A DNA stretch of 38,332 nt from an uncultured Mycoplasmatota bacterium (lineage in GTDB: Bacteria > Bacillota_I > Bacilli_A > RF39 > UBA660): NCBI GenBank assembly GCA_947576095.1, contig CANPPW010000014.1, positions 1 through 38,332 of the forward strand, in the 5' to 3' direction. The notes beneath the pieces are model-generated. The model saw only the letters and a program-made list of their open reading frames with translations, was not told the origin of the DNA and ran no database searches. The translations under genes and the position numbers were made by a program. Of this stretch, positions 9,599 to 18,205 are shown in pieces (the first letter of the stretch is position 1; each line of letters opens with the position of its first letter).

Positions 9599-10720
9599 TT
9601 GAAAATTTCGCTTAGTAAATTAAACCAAATTTTATTATTTATATCTTATTTTATATATTTATCTTTTTCTCTTTTAGCACGTGTTACATTTTTAGGTTCA
9701 TTTTTAAAACTATGTACGAATATAGCTGTTTTCCTTTTGATATTTTCTATTATTTTGCAATTTAGAAAATATAAAAAAACCGATCTTTTAATTTTTATGT
9801 TTTTATTTTGTTTGTCATTTTTACTAATTTGGAAAAATCATGATTCTAATTTTTTTAAGTTTTCACTTTTTTTAATGGCAATGAAAAATGTCGAATTTAA
9901 AAAATGCGTTAGATTTGATTTTTTCTTACGTCTTTTCTTAATTTCCCTTGTATTATTATTTTATATTTTAGGATATACACCTGATGTGATTTCCTATTTT
10001 GAAGGGAAGATCAGGAGAAGTCTAGGTTTTACCAATCCTAATTCTTTAGGAATGCATTTTTTGATTTTATGTTTTGATATGATATATCTAAAGCAATTTA
10101 AAATTTCTCATCTTCAAATCATACTGATGATTTTACTACTTTTATTTGTAGATTATTTTTCAGGAAGTAGAACTGCAGATTTAGTTCTTGTAGTTATGAT
10201 TATTCTTTGTCTTATCTATAAATATAAACCTAATTTTTTTGAAAAATATTGGGTAAAAAAGATAATGTGTAACAGTTTTCTTATATTTTCGCTTCTCACT
10301 TTATTAGGGGTATTCACTTTTAATAAGGGGAGTACTTTGGGGAGGGAATTGAATTTACTATTATCCAATCGTCTTAAAAACATTCAAATTTATCAAAATT
10401 TTTATAAAATATCATTGTTTGGAAATGATATTACCAATGCAGGGCTTACTATTGATAATACCTTTGCTTATCTATTGTATGGATTAGGTATTATTCCATA
10501 TGTATTTTTCTTAATTATGTTTAAAAAATTATTGACAAAGATTCTAAAGCAGAAGGATTATTTGCTTTTGATTATTATGACTTGTTTTACTTTTTATGGG
10601 CTTAGTGAACGTTTATGGTTTTTTGTGGATTATAATATTTTTATGCTTTCTTTTTCCATTTTATTTCAAGTATCTTCGGGTATAGAGAAAAAAGAGATAA
10701 ATGTTCAAGATAAAAATTAA
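9599..10720 (+). CDS. Wzy-like capsule repeat-unit polymerase (O-antigen ligase/polymerase type)
   Basis: 373-residue membrane protein with about ten hydrophobic segments and a large central extracytoplasmic loop (roughly 235-290), the usual polymerase architecture; sequence motifs are weak in this family. NPNSLGMHF (about 145-155) and SGSRTADLVLV (about 185-195) resemble conserved polymerase positions. The start is TTG 9599, supported by AGGAGG at 9585-9590 with 8-base spacing and no closer alternative. It is the last gene of the operon, next to the flippase and followed by a strong terminator. Confidence 0.78.
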   Translation: MKISLSKLNQILLFISYFIYLSFSLLARVTFLGSFLKLCTNIAVFLLIFSIILQFRKYKKTDLLIFMFLFCLSFLLIWKNHDSNFFKFSLFLMAMKNVEFKKCVRFDFFLRLFLISLVLLFYILGYTPDVISYFEGKIRRSLGFTNPNSLGMHFLILCFDMIYLKQFKISHLQIILMILLLLFVDYFSGSRTADLVLVVMIILCLIYKYKPNFFEKYWVKKIMCNSFLIFSLLTLLGVFTFNKGSTLGRELNLLLSNRLKNIQIYQNFYKISLFGNDITNAGLTIDNTFAYLLYGLGIIPYVFFLIMFKKLLTKILKQKDYLLLIIMTCFTFYGLSERLWFFVDYNIFMLSFSILFQVSSGIEKKEINVQDKN

Positions 10721-10722
10721 AG

Positions 10723-10753
10723 GATAGAGAAGACAAATTTTCTATCTTTTTTT
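10723..10753 (+). terminator. Intrinsic terminator of capsule operon
   Basis: A nine-pair stem (GATAGAGAA with TTTTCTATC, one G-U pair), six-base loop and seven T residues. It starts three bases after the polymerase stop codon. Confidence 0.85.
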
Positions 10754-10789
10754 GCTTTCTATTTACATATATTAAATAGAGGTGAGCAA

Positions 10790-12697
10790 ATGTTTGTAAA
10801 AGAGATTCATAGTCGTATTAAGATAGTTTTATTTATGATTATTTGTTTATTTTTACTGATTGTTTTGAAAGTATTTTACATTCAGGTTATTGATTACAAA
10901 AAATTGAATAAATTTGCTTCTAATTTATGGAGTCGAAATTTGCCTGTTGAAGCTTCAAGGGGACTTATTTATGATCGAAATGGTGTTGTTTTAGCGGATA
11001 ATTTGACTACAACATCACTTGTTCTTATACCAAATCAAATTAAAGACAAAAAAATGGTTACAGAAAAGCTTGCTGCTATATTAAATGTTTCCTATGATGA
11101 TATGTATAAACATGTAGCGAAAAAGACATCTATAGAAAGAGTTCATCCTGAAGGTAGGAGACTTTCATATGAAGTCGCAGATCAAATTGCCGAGTTAAAG
11201 CTAGATGGTGTTTACTTAGTTAAAGAGTCAAAAAGAAATTATCCTTATGATACTTATATGTCACATACATTGGGGTTTGTTGGTATTGATAATCAGGGGC
11301 TTAGTGGTTTGGAACTTATGTACAATGATTATTTAACAGGGACATATGGCTCTATTAAGTATTTTAGTGATGCCAAAGGGAATAAACTAGATGTATCAGA
11401 AGTATATGAAAAACCACAAGATGGTGTTAATTTGACATTAACTATTAATCATGAAATTCAACTTTCATTGGAAAGAGAATTAAATAATGCTGTGAGTAAG
11501 TATAACCCAGATCAAGCTATTGGTTTAGCAATGGATCCTAAAACTGGGGAAATTCTTGCCATCTCTTCTAGACCTAATTTCTCACCTAGTCGGTATCAAG
11601 AATACTCAATAGAAGAAATTAATCGAAACCTTCCTATATGGTCTACTTATGAACCTGGTTCTACTTTTAAAATTATAACATTAGCTGCTTCACTCGAAGA
11701 AAAAACAGTTAATTTAAAAGATGAACACTTCTATGATGGAGGGAGTATTCATGTTGAAAATGCAAGAATAAAATGTTGGAAACATGGGGGACATGGGGAA
11801 CAAACTTTTTTGCAAGTTGTAGAAAATTCTTGCAATCCAGGGTTTGTGATTTTAGGACAGAGATTAGGGAAGGAAAAGTTGTTTCAATATATTCGAAAAT
11901 TTGGCTTTGGAACAAAAACGGGTATTGATTTGAATGGAGAGGGATCAGGAATCTTATTTAATCTAGATAGAGTGGGTCCTGTTGAACTTGCTACAACAGC
12001 ATTTGGACAGGGTGTATCTGTTACGCCTATACAACAAGTAACAGCTGTTAGTGCAGCTATTAATGGGGGGATATTATACAAACCTTATATTGTAAAAAGT
12101 TTAAATGAACCAGAAACCAATACAGTTATAAAGGAAAACAAGAAAACCAAGGTAAGAAGAGTTATCAGTGAAAAAACAAGTCAAGAAGTAAGGGAAACTT
12201 TAGAAAGTGTTGTAACAAATGGGACTGGTAGAACTGCTTTTATTGATGGATATCGTGTTGGAGGAAAAACAGGAACAGCCCAAAAGGTAAAAGATGGAAA
12301 ATATATGGTAGGCAATTATACGGTCTCTTTTATGGGGTTTATGCCAGCTAATGATCCTGAGATTGTTGTTTATATTGCGATTGATAATGCTAAGGGTGTA
12401 ACCCAATATGGAGGAACTATAGCAGGGCCTATTGTTCGAAATGTATTACTGGATGTAATTGATATTTTAGACATAAAAAAACCAAAAGGTGCTAGTGAAA
12501 AAGAATATAATATAGGTGATAAAAAGTATATTACAGTTCCGAGTGTAATAGGTAAGACAAGAAAAGAAGCAAGTGAATTATTAAAAGGTCTTACAATTCG
12601 TTATAGTGGAACAGGAGATGTTGTAACTTATCAGTCACCTAAAGCAGGACAACGAATTTTAGAAGATGATATTGTGCGAATTATGTTAGATGAATAA
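10790..12697 (+). CDS. ftsI: Class B penicillin-binding protein 2 (FtsI/SpoVD type) with PASTA domain
   Basis: 635-residue septal transpeptidase that cross-links peptidoglycan. It has an N-terminal membrane anchor (about 12-33), a dimerisation domain with EASRGLIYDRNG (54-65), and a transpeptidase domain with STFK (291-294, catalytic Ser291), SCN (347-349) and KTG (493-495). A single C-terminal PASTA domain lies at about 579-633. One PASTA resembles SpoVD more than PBP2B, which usually has two; there is no other sporulation gene in the window, so the cell-division role is the safer call. The start at ATG 10790 follows AGAGGTGA. It is followed by its own terminator. Confidence 0.93.
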   Translation: MFVKEIHSRIKIVLFMIICLFLLIVLKVFYIQVIDYKKLNKFASNLWSRNLPVEASRGLIYDRNGVVLADNLTTTSLVLIPNQIKDKKMVTEKLAAILNVSYDDMYKHVAKKTSIERVHPEGRRLSYEVADQIAELKLDGVYLVKESKRNYPYDTYMSHTLGFVGIDNQGLSGLELMYNDYLTGTYGSIKYFSDAKGNKLDVSEVYEKPQDGVNLTLTINHEIQLSLERELNNAVSKYNPDQAIGLAMDPKTGEILAISSRPNFSPSRYQEYSIEEINRNLPIWSTYEPGSTFKIITLAASLEEKTVNLKDEHFYDGGSIHVENARIKCWKHGGHGEQTFLQVVENSCNPGFVILGQRLGKEKLFQYIRKFGFGTKTGIDLNGEGSGILFNLDRVGPVELATTAFGQGVSVTPIQQVTAVSAAINGGILYKPYIVKSLNEPETNTVIKENKKTKVRRVISEKTSQEVRETLESVVTNGTGRTAFIDGYRVGGKTGTAQKVKDGKYMVGNYTVSFMGFMPANDPEIVVYIAIDNAKGVTQYGGTIAGPIVRNVLLDVIDILDIKKPKGASEKEYNIGDKKYITVPSVIGKTRKEASELLKGLTIRYSGTGDVVTYQSPKAGQRILEDDIVRIMLDE

Positions 12698-12718
12698 GAA
12701 CAAATTATGTTCTTTTTT
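12696..12718 (+). terminator. Intrinsic terminator after the PBP gene
   Basis: A seven-pair stem AAGAACA/TGTTCTT with a five-base loop runs into six T residues and, after CG, a second T-run. It overlaps the last base pairs of the stop codon. Confidence 0.75.
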
Positions 12719-12773
12719 CGTTTTTTTTTAATATTTTATAATAAAAGAGAATCTTCATATAAGGAGGAATATT

Positions 12774-13766
12774 ATGTTAATACTTACCAAATCAGCCTTA
12801 GCACTTATGACAAGTTTTTTACTAGCAACCACTACTGCTCTTATTTGTATTCCAATGCTTAGAAAATTGAAAGCAAGACAAAGTCTTAGTATTTATTTAG
12901 AAGATGCACATAGAAAAAAACAAGGGACCCCCACTATGGGAGGAATTATTTTTGTCACTTCTACATTTTTAACTGTTTTTCTTTTATTATTTACATCTAA
13001 AATGCAATTTACTAATAGTTTGTTTATTGTACTTTTTACATTTTTAGGATATTTTTTAATAGGTTTTATCGATGACTTTCTTATTATTAAAAGACACAAT
13101 AATAAGGGACTTACAGAAGGTCTTAAGATGGGAATGCAGATACTAATTGCGACCATTTTCTTTTATTTGTTTATGAAAGATGGAAATGAGCCTTTACTTT
13201 GGATTCATTGTTTAGGAATTAAATGGGATATTGGTTGGTTTTATGGACTTTTCATCTTATTTGTTTTAGTAGCTTGTTCCAACGCTGTAAATTTAACTGA
13301 TGGACTTGATGGACTTGCAGGTGGATTATCCGTTATTGTACTGCTTGCTCTTGGGATTATTTCGTATGGGAGTGATTGGCTAGCTGGGTATAAAGAAATT
13401 TCTTTATTTTGTTTTATTTTAGTAGGTGCTATATTGGGGTTTTTAGTGTTTAATATAAGTCCTGCTAAAGTATTTATGGGTGATACTGGTTCTTTAGCTT
13501 TAGGTGGTGTATTTGGAGCCATTGCAATTTTAACAAGGCATGAACTTTTACTTGTTCTTTTAATGATTGTATTTGTAGTTGAAACTATTTCTGTTATATT
13601 GCAAAGGTATTATTATAAACTTACTAAAAAAAGATTGTTTCCGATGGCTCCTTTACATCATAGTTTTGAGAAAAAAGGATGGGAAGAGAGAGATATTGTA
13701 AAGCTTTTTTTGGTGATTGGTCTCATTGGTGCTCTTTTGGCAATTATTTATGGTGCTTATCTGTAA
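12774..13766 (+). CDS. mraY: Phospho-N-acetylmuramoyl-pentapeptide transferase (MraY)
   Basis: 330-residue integral membrane enzyme that makes lipid I from UDP-MurNAc-pentapeptide and undecaprenyl phosphate. Family signatures are GTPTMGG (51-57), the Asp pair in GFIDDF (97-102), NAVNLTDGLDGLAGG (170-184), FNISPAKVFMGDTGSLALGG (226-245) and PLHHSFE (293-299). AAGGAGG at 12761-12767 fits ATG 12774. A TATAAT at 12737-12742 could be a -10 box, but no good -35 is visible. The usual dcw neighbours murE and murD are absent on both sides. Confidence 0.97.
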   Translation: MLILTKSALALMTSFLLATTTALICIPMLRKLKARQSLSIYLEDAHRKKQGTPTMGGIIFVTSTFLTVFLLLFTSKMQFTNSLFIVLFTFLGYFLIGFIDDFLIIKRHNNKGLTEGLKMGMQILIATIFFYLFMKDGNEPLLWIHCLGIKWDIGWFYGLFILFVLVACSNAVNLTDGLDGLAGGLSVIVLLALGIISYGSDWLAGYKEISLFCFILVGAILGFLVFNISPAKVFMGDTGSLALGGVFGAIAILTRHELLLVLLMIVFVVETISVILQRYYYKLTKKRLFPMAPLHHSFEKKGWEERDIVKLFLVIGLIGALLAIIYGAYL

Positions 13767-13770
13767 TGTA

Positions 13771-13790
13771 GAAAAGCTTGTCTTTTTTAT
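13771..13790 (+). terminator. Weak terminator-like hairpin after mraY
   Basis: A five-pair AAAAG/CTTTT stem (plus a G-U pair) with a five-base loop leads into a short T-run. It is short and AT-rich, so it may only attenuate read-through into ftsW. Confidence 0.35.
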
Positions 13791-13824
13791 TCCGTACTTG
13801 CATATATATTTATAGGTGATTCGT

Positions 13825-14916
13825 ATGAAAAACAAAAAACTAGATTTTTTATTGCTCGGATCTATTATTATTATTTCTATTTTTGGTCTTATTATGATTT
13901 ATTCAGCTTCTTATGTTTGGGCTGCATATAAATTTGCAGATCCTTTTAAATTCGTGAAAAATCAGGGAACGTTTTTTATTCTAGGTCTTTTTATGTTGTG
14001 GTTTGTTAGCAAAGTAGATTATCATATCTACTATGAAAAAGCCAATCTTATCTTTACGATTTGTTTGATTTTATTGATTTTGGTTTTGATTCCAGGAATT
14101 GGAACAGTACGAAATGGAAGTCGCAGTTGGTTTGGAATTGGTTCTTTTGGTATTCAGCCAAGTGAATTTATGAAATTGGCTCTTATTATATTCACTTCTA
14201 AATATCTTTGCCGAAATGAAAAAAATATGAATTTGATTGTAAAAGGTGTTCTTCCTATTTTGGCAATTACAATGCTCGTGTTTGGTCTTATTATGTTACA
14301 ACCTGATTTTGGAACAGGTATGATTTTGGTTATGAGCATTATAGGGCTTTTGTTTATTGGGGGTGTTCCTTTTCAGTTTTTCTTTAGGTCTTTCTTAGTA
14401 GGAGTAGCTGGAATTGTTGGTCTAATTTTGTCAGCACCTTACCGTTTGGAGAGAATTCTATCTTTTTTAAACCCATGGAAAGACCCTTTAGGGAGTGGTT
14501 TTCAAATTATACAGAGTTTATATGCAATTGGTCCAGGCGGTCTCTTTGGGATGGGTTTTGGAGCTTCTAGGCAAAAGCACTTTTATTTACCAGAACCTCA
14601 AACAGATTTTATTTTCTCTATTATTAGTGAAGAATTTGGTTTTTTAGGCATTTTACTTGTTACATCTTTATTTTTAATTATTATTATAAGGGGATTTAAA
14701 ATTGCATCTCATACCAATGATTTATTTAGTAAATATTTAGCTTTTGGTATCACATTTGGACTTTCTTTTCAGGCACTTTTAAACCTTATGGTGGTAGTTG
14801 GGTTAATTCCAGTTACAGGAGTTACTTTGCCATTTTTATCTTATGGGGGAAGTAGTTTACTAATTACACTTGCGTCTATGGGAATTGTTCTTAATATTAG
14901 TAGACATCAAAAATAA
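13825..14916 (+). CDS. ftsW: SEDS-family peptidoglycan polymerase FtsW/RodA
   Basis: 363-residue, ten-helix SEDS glycosyltransferase that polymerises lipid II. Visible motifs are GSRSWFGIGSFGIQPSEFMK (98-117), LQPDFGTGMI (158-167), the extracytoplasmic loop with EPQTDFIFSIISEEFG (257-272, containing the catalytic Asp261) and PVTGVTLPFLSYGGSS (329-344). I prefer FtsW over RodA because its cognate class B PBP is two genes upstream, but the sequence alone is not decisive. ATG 13825 is chosen over the in-frame GTG 13816, because AGGTGA at 13814-13819 is the ribosome-binding site and overlaps that GTG. Confidence 0.9.
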   Translation: MKNKKLDFLLLGSIIIISIFGLIMIYSASYVWAAYKFADPFKFVKNQGTFFILGLFMLWFVSKVDYHIYYEKANLIFTICLILLILVLIPGIGTVRNGSRSWFGIGSFGIQPSEFMKLALIIFTSKYLCRNEKNMNLIVKGVLPILAITMLVFGLIMLQPDFGTGMILVMSIIGLLFIGGVPFQFFFRSFLVGVAGIVGLILSAPYRLERILSFLNPWKDPLGSGFQIIQSLYAIGPGGLFGMGFGASRQKHFYLPEPQTDFIFSIISEEFGFLGILLVTSLFLIIIIRGFKIASHTNDLFSKYLAFGITFGLSFQALLNLMVVVGLIPVTGVTLPFLSYGGSSLLITLASMGIVLNISRHQK

Positions 14917-14927
14917 CTGTCTTTTTT
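14902..14927 (+). terminator. Possible terminator at ftsW end
   Basis: AGACA/TGTCT stem of five pairs with an 11-base loop overlaps the last codons of ftsW and is followed by six T residues. Confidence 0.4.
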
Positions 14928-14943
14928 CAAAAAAGCAAAACCG

Positions 14944-14952
14944 TGTTATAAT
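14944..14952 (+). promoter_or_regulatory. Extended -10 promoter of the oxidoreductase pair
   Basis: TGTTATAAT is a full extended -10 element; the -35 region (TTTTCA, 14924-14929) is poor. The start codon is only 17 bases beyond TATAAT, so transcription would begin at the GAGGTG ribosome-binding site. Confidence 0.55.
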
Positions 14953-14969
14953 AAAAACGAGGTGTTGTT

Positions 14970-16190
14970 ATGCAGGATGTTATAGTGATTGGTGCAGGGG
15001 CATCAGGTCTTATTGCCGCCATTTTTGCCGCTAAATCTAAAAAAAAAGTACTACTTTTAGAGAGAAATCAGCAGTGTGGTAAAAAAATTCTTGTTACAGG
15101 AAATGGAAGATGTAATTATTTTAATGACGATTATGATGTATGTCGGTATATTACAAAAGATGAAAATTTGTTAAATCAAATTATGACAGATCAAAATAGG
15201 GATGATGTTCTATCATTTTTTGAATCAATAGGAATTACTCCTAGAATTAAGGAACATTATTATTATCCATATTCGAATCAAGCTGTTAGCGTAAAAGAAG
15301 CCCTTTTATTAGAGGCGAAACTTTCTCATGTGCAGATTCAAAATGATATTTTGGTAGAAGATATTGTAAAAGAAAAAGACCAGTTTATCATCAATCCTAA
15401 AAAGGATCATCTTGTATCTCACTTTCTTATATTGGCAGCAGGATCAAAAGCATCACCTAAAACAGGGACAGATGGAGTAGGATATGCTCTTGTTCAAAAG
15501 TTTGGACATATAATAGAACCTGTTTTACCTGCACTTGTCCCTTTAAAAGGACAAGCTTCTTACTTGAAATCATGGAGTGGCGTACGCATTCATGCAGGTG
15601 TATCTTTATATGAAGATGGAGTAAAAATAAAAGGGGAAGTTGGAGAAGTCCAACTTACAGAATATGGGATTAGTGGTATTTGTGTTTTTAATATCAGTGG
15701 TCTTGTATCCTTAAAATTGAAAGAGAAAAAAAATATAGAAGTTAGACTTGATTTTTTACCTGAGTTGGCTTTAGGGGATAAGAGACTGCAATGGTTTGAA
15801 AAACGAAATCGATTGATCAAAAATAGAACGATAGAACAATTACTAGAAGGACTTATTCCTTATAAGTTAGTGAGTATTTTATTAAAAATAGCTAAAATAT
15901 CTTCTTTCAAACATTGGGATGAACTTACTTTAAAAGAAAAAGAAACCCTCATTTATACGATTAAGAGCTTTTCATTTCCTTTAGAAGGAACTCTTTCTTA
16001 TGATAGAGCTCAAGTTTGTTTGGGTGGTGTCTCTTTAAAGGAAGTAAATCCAGATACTATGGAGTCTTTATTGTGTTCTAATCTTTATATAGTAGGGGAG
16101 ATTTTGGATGTATGTGGTGATTGTGGTGGATATAATTTAGCTTTTGCTTGGGTATCAGGAATGCTTGCAGGAAAAGGGGTAGGAGAATAA
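14970..16190 (+). CDS. FAD/NAD(P)-dependent oxidoreductase, HI0933/YhiN (BaiN-like) family
   Basis: 406-residue flavoprotein. The Rossmann FAD-binding loop is VIGAGASGLIAA (6-17). The family-specific block GKKILVTGNGRCNYF (37-51) and the C-terminal GEILDVCGDCGGYNLAFA region identify the HI0933-like group. BaiN of bile-acid-converting clostridia belongs to it, but most members have no proven substrate and none is implied here. GAGGTG at 14961 precedes ATG 14970. The gene ends one base before the next, so both oxidoreductases are probably made from one transcript. Confidence 0.9.
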   Translation: MQDVIVIGAGASGLIAAIFAAKSKKKVLLLERNQQCGKKILVTGNGRCNYFNDDYDVCRYITKDENLLNQIMTDQNRDDVLSFFESIGITPRIKEHYYYPYSNQAVSVKEALLLEAKLSHVQIQNDILVEDIVKEKDQFIINPKKDHLVSHFLILAAGSKASPKTGTDGVGYALVQKFGHIIEPVLPALVPLKGQASYLKSWSGVRIHAGVSLYEDGVKIKGEVGEVQLTEYGISGICVFNISGLVSLKLKEKKNIEVRLDFLPELALGDKRLQWFEKRNRLIKNRTIEQLLEGLIPYKLVSILLKIAKISSFKHWDELTLKEKETLIYTIKSFSFPLEGTLSYDRAQVCLGGVSLKEVNPDTMESLLCSNLYIVGEILDVCGDCGGYNLAFAWVSGMLAGKGVGE

Positions 16191-16191
16191 A

Positions 16192-17784
16192 ATGATTCGG
16201 ATTAGACAGGTTAAAATAAATATAGAAAAGGATTCCCCTGATTTTTGGATTCAGAAGGTAGCCAAAACTCTTTTTTTGCTTCCTCAGGATATTTTACATA
16301 TTATGATTCATAAAAAATCACTCGATGCAAGGCAAAAAGGAAATTTGTTTTATGTTTATGAGTTTGATGTAGAGGTAGAAAATGAAGAAAAAGTTTTAAA
16401 AAAGTGTGCTTCTATTGATATTATGCGTTCAAAAAGTGAGATTTATATGTTTCCAAAACCAGGAATGAGGAAATTATTACATAGACCTATTATTGTAGGA
16501 TGTGGTCCAGCGGGTTTCTTCGCAGCATATTTACTTGCTGAAAACGGATATGCACCTATTTTAATAGAAAGAGGAGAGTGTGTAGAAAATCGCGTCAAAA
16601 CAGTCGAATCTTTCTGGAATACAGGAGTATTTGATGAAAATTCAAATGTGCAATTTGGTGAAGGTGGAGCAGGAACTTTTTCAGATGGGAAATTGAATAC
16701 ATTAGTGAAAGATCCTTTTTTTAGAGGAAAAAAAGTTTTTGATATTTTTGTGAAACATGGGGCTCCTAAAGAGATTTTGTATGAAAATCATCCTCATATT
16801 GGAACAGATATTTTAAGAACTGTTGTGAAAAATATGAGAGACTATATTTTAAATAAAGGGGGTCAGATTTACTATAAAACGAAACTTACCAATTTAATAA
16901 TAGAACGAGATCAAATTATAGGAATTGAAGTGAATCAGAAAGAGGTCATTGATTGTGATGTTTTGGTTTTAGCACTTGGACATAGTGCTAGAGATACATT
17001 TGAGATGCTTTATCAAAGAGGCTTACTTATGAGAGCTAAACCATTTGCAATTGGACTTCGCGTGCAACATCCACAGAACATGATAGATGATTCGCAGTAT
17101 GGTTCTGTAAGAAGCGTTTTATTACCTAAAGCCAGTTATAAACTCACTTATAAATCGTCTATGGGGAGAGGGGTTTACTCTTTTTGTATGTGTCCTGGTG
17201 GATATGTAGTGAATGCATCTTCAGAAAAAGGAAGACTTGTTATTAATGGAATGAGTAATTATGCACGGGATAGCGAAAATGCCAATAGTGCAATTGTAGT
17301 TACTATCTCACCTGCTGATTTTGGTTCTCACCCCTTGGATGGGATTCGCTACCAGAGAAATTTGGAACAAAAAGCCTATCAAATAGGACAGGGGAAAATT
17401 CCTGTACAGTTATGGGGCGATTTTTATAAGAATCAAACCTCTACCCATTTTAAAGAAGTTTCTCCTGTCTTTAAAGGAGATTATTGTTTTGCTAATCTAA
17501 ATGATATTTTTCCTACATATATTTGTGATGCGATCAAAGAGTCTATTCCTTTTTTTGATAAAAAAATTAAAGGATATGCGAGGGAAGATGCGATTTTAGC
17601 GGCGATTGAAAGTAGAACTTCTTCTCCTGTTCGTCTAGAGAGAGATGAAAATCTGGTTGCCAATATAAAAGGTATTTACCCTTGTGGTGAAGGAGCTGGT
17701 TATGCTGGAGGTATTACCACATCTGCAATGGATGGGGTGAAGGTAGCAGAAGCAATTGCTAGATTATATCAGAAATGGGACTAA
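16192..17784 (+). CDS. FAD-dependent dehydrogenase of the COG2509 type
   Basis: 530 residues. An N-terminal domain of about 95 residues (RIRQVKINIEKD start, KKSLDARQKG at 41-50) is followed by an FAD-binding fold with IIVGCGPAGFFAAY (100-113). The block NVQFGEGGAGTFSDGKLNT at about 155-173 and C-terminal GEGAGYAGGITTSAMDG are diagnostic of this uncharacterised dehydrogenase family. The physiological substrate is unknown. The last five codons and part of the downstream DNA (17768-17794) are repeated exactly at 21982-22008; the gene therefore sits at the left edge of an inserted segment and appears intact. Confidence 0.9.
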   Translation: MIRIRQVKINIEKDSPDFWIQKVAKTLFLLPQDILHIMIHKKSLDARQKGNLFYVYEFDVEVENEEKVLKKCASIDIMRSKSEIYMFPKPGMRKLLHRPIIVGCGPAGFFAAYLLAENGYAPILIERGECVENRVKTVESFWNTGVFDENSNVQFGEGGAGTFSDGKLNTLVKDPFFRGKKVFDIFVKHGAPKEILYENHPHIGTDILRTVVKNMRDYILNKGGQIYYKTKLTNLIIERDQIIGIEVNQKEVIDCDVLVLALGHSARDTFEMLYQRGLLMRAKPFAIGLRVQHPQNMIDDSQYGSVRSVLLPKASYKLTYKSSMGRGVYSFCMCPGGYVVNASSEKGRLVINGMSNYARDSENANSAIVVTISPADFGSHPLDGIRYQRNLEQKAYQIGQGKIPVQLWGDFYKNQTSTHFKEVSPVFKGDYCFANLNDIFPTYICDAIKESIPFFDKKIKGYAREDAILAAIESRTSSPVRLERDENLVANIKGIYPCGEGAGYAGGITTSAMDGVKVAEAIARLYQKWD

Positions 17785-17794
17785 TTTTGACTAT
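17768..17794 (+). repeat. Left copy of 27-bp direct repeat (att-like)
   Basis: Begins ATCAGAAATG and ends TTTTGACTAT. It covers the last codons and stop of the FAD dehydrogenase gene plus ten bases downstream, and is identical to 21982-22008. The bases just outside differ in both copies. Confidence 0.9.
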
Positions 17795-17845
17795 GTAGAG
17801 ATATAATACATATGTCACAGAAAATAAAATAAAAAAAATACCGTC

Positions 17846-18020
17846 TGGTATAATTAAGTTGAAAGACAAAAATTATACGAAAGGGTGGTATCTATGAAGA
17901 TTATAACAGAAGAAATGAGATATAGGAAGAGATTATGTGTTTGATTTTTGGTTTTTTACGAAAATTTAAAAGTCCAAACCAAATTGTTGAAGAATATTTA
18001 TGTACGACTTAATTATACAA
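17846..18020 (+). mobile_element. MITE-like internally deleted IS relic
   Basis: A 12-base perfect inverted repeat, GTATAATTAAGT at 17848-17859 and its complement at 18007-18018, bounds about 170 bases. Inside is the beginning and the end of a transposase reading frame with the middle missing. The stop codon of the C-terminal fragment lies in the right inverted repeat, as often seen in compact IS elements. Confidence 0.6.
17894..18012 (+). pseudogene. Transposase remnant (start and end only)
   Basis: ATG 17894, behind the ribosome-binding site AAGGGTGG, encodes MKIITEEMRYRKRLCV and then stops. This resembles the N-terminus of DDE/integrase-type transposases of Firmicutes, but I cannot name the IS family with certainty. 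In another frame, 17958-18012 reads RKFKSPNQIVEEYLCTT and stop, resembling a transposase C-terminus. The catalytic core is missing, so it cannot be functional. Confidence 0.5.
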
Positions 18021-18093
18021 ATATCTTTAATTTTATAAAAAGTGTAACTTATGTTTAATTTCCCTAAAAAAGTCAACAATTTTGCAATTTTCG

Positions 18094-18122
18094 TTGAAAG
18101 ATATAGGTTTTATTGTTATAAT
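18094..18122 (+). promoter_or_regulatory. Strong sigma-A promoter of the ABC exporter genes
   Basis: TTGAAA (18094-18099), 17-base spacer, TATAAT (18117-18122), with TG one base before the -10. The leader would be about 75 bases; no regulator gene is adjacent. Confidence 0.7.
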
Positions 18123-18123
18123 T

Positions 18124-18152
18124 TTGAATATCAAAGTGGATTTTAATATAAA
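18124..18152 (+). promoter_or_regulatory. Second candidate promoter of the ABC exporter genes
   Basis: TTGAAT (18124-18129), 17-base spacer, TATAAA (18147-18152), immediately downstream of the first promoter, so the two may act in tandem. Confidence 0.45.
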
Positions 18153-18205
18153 AGAAAGTAACATTAAATATAAATAAGTAGAATAAGAATTTTAGGAGAT
18201 AAAGA

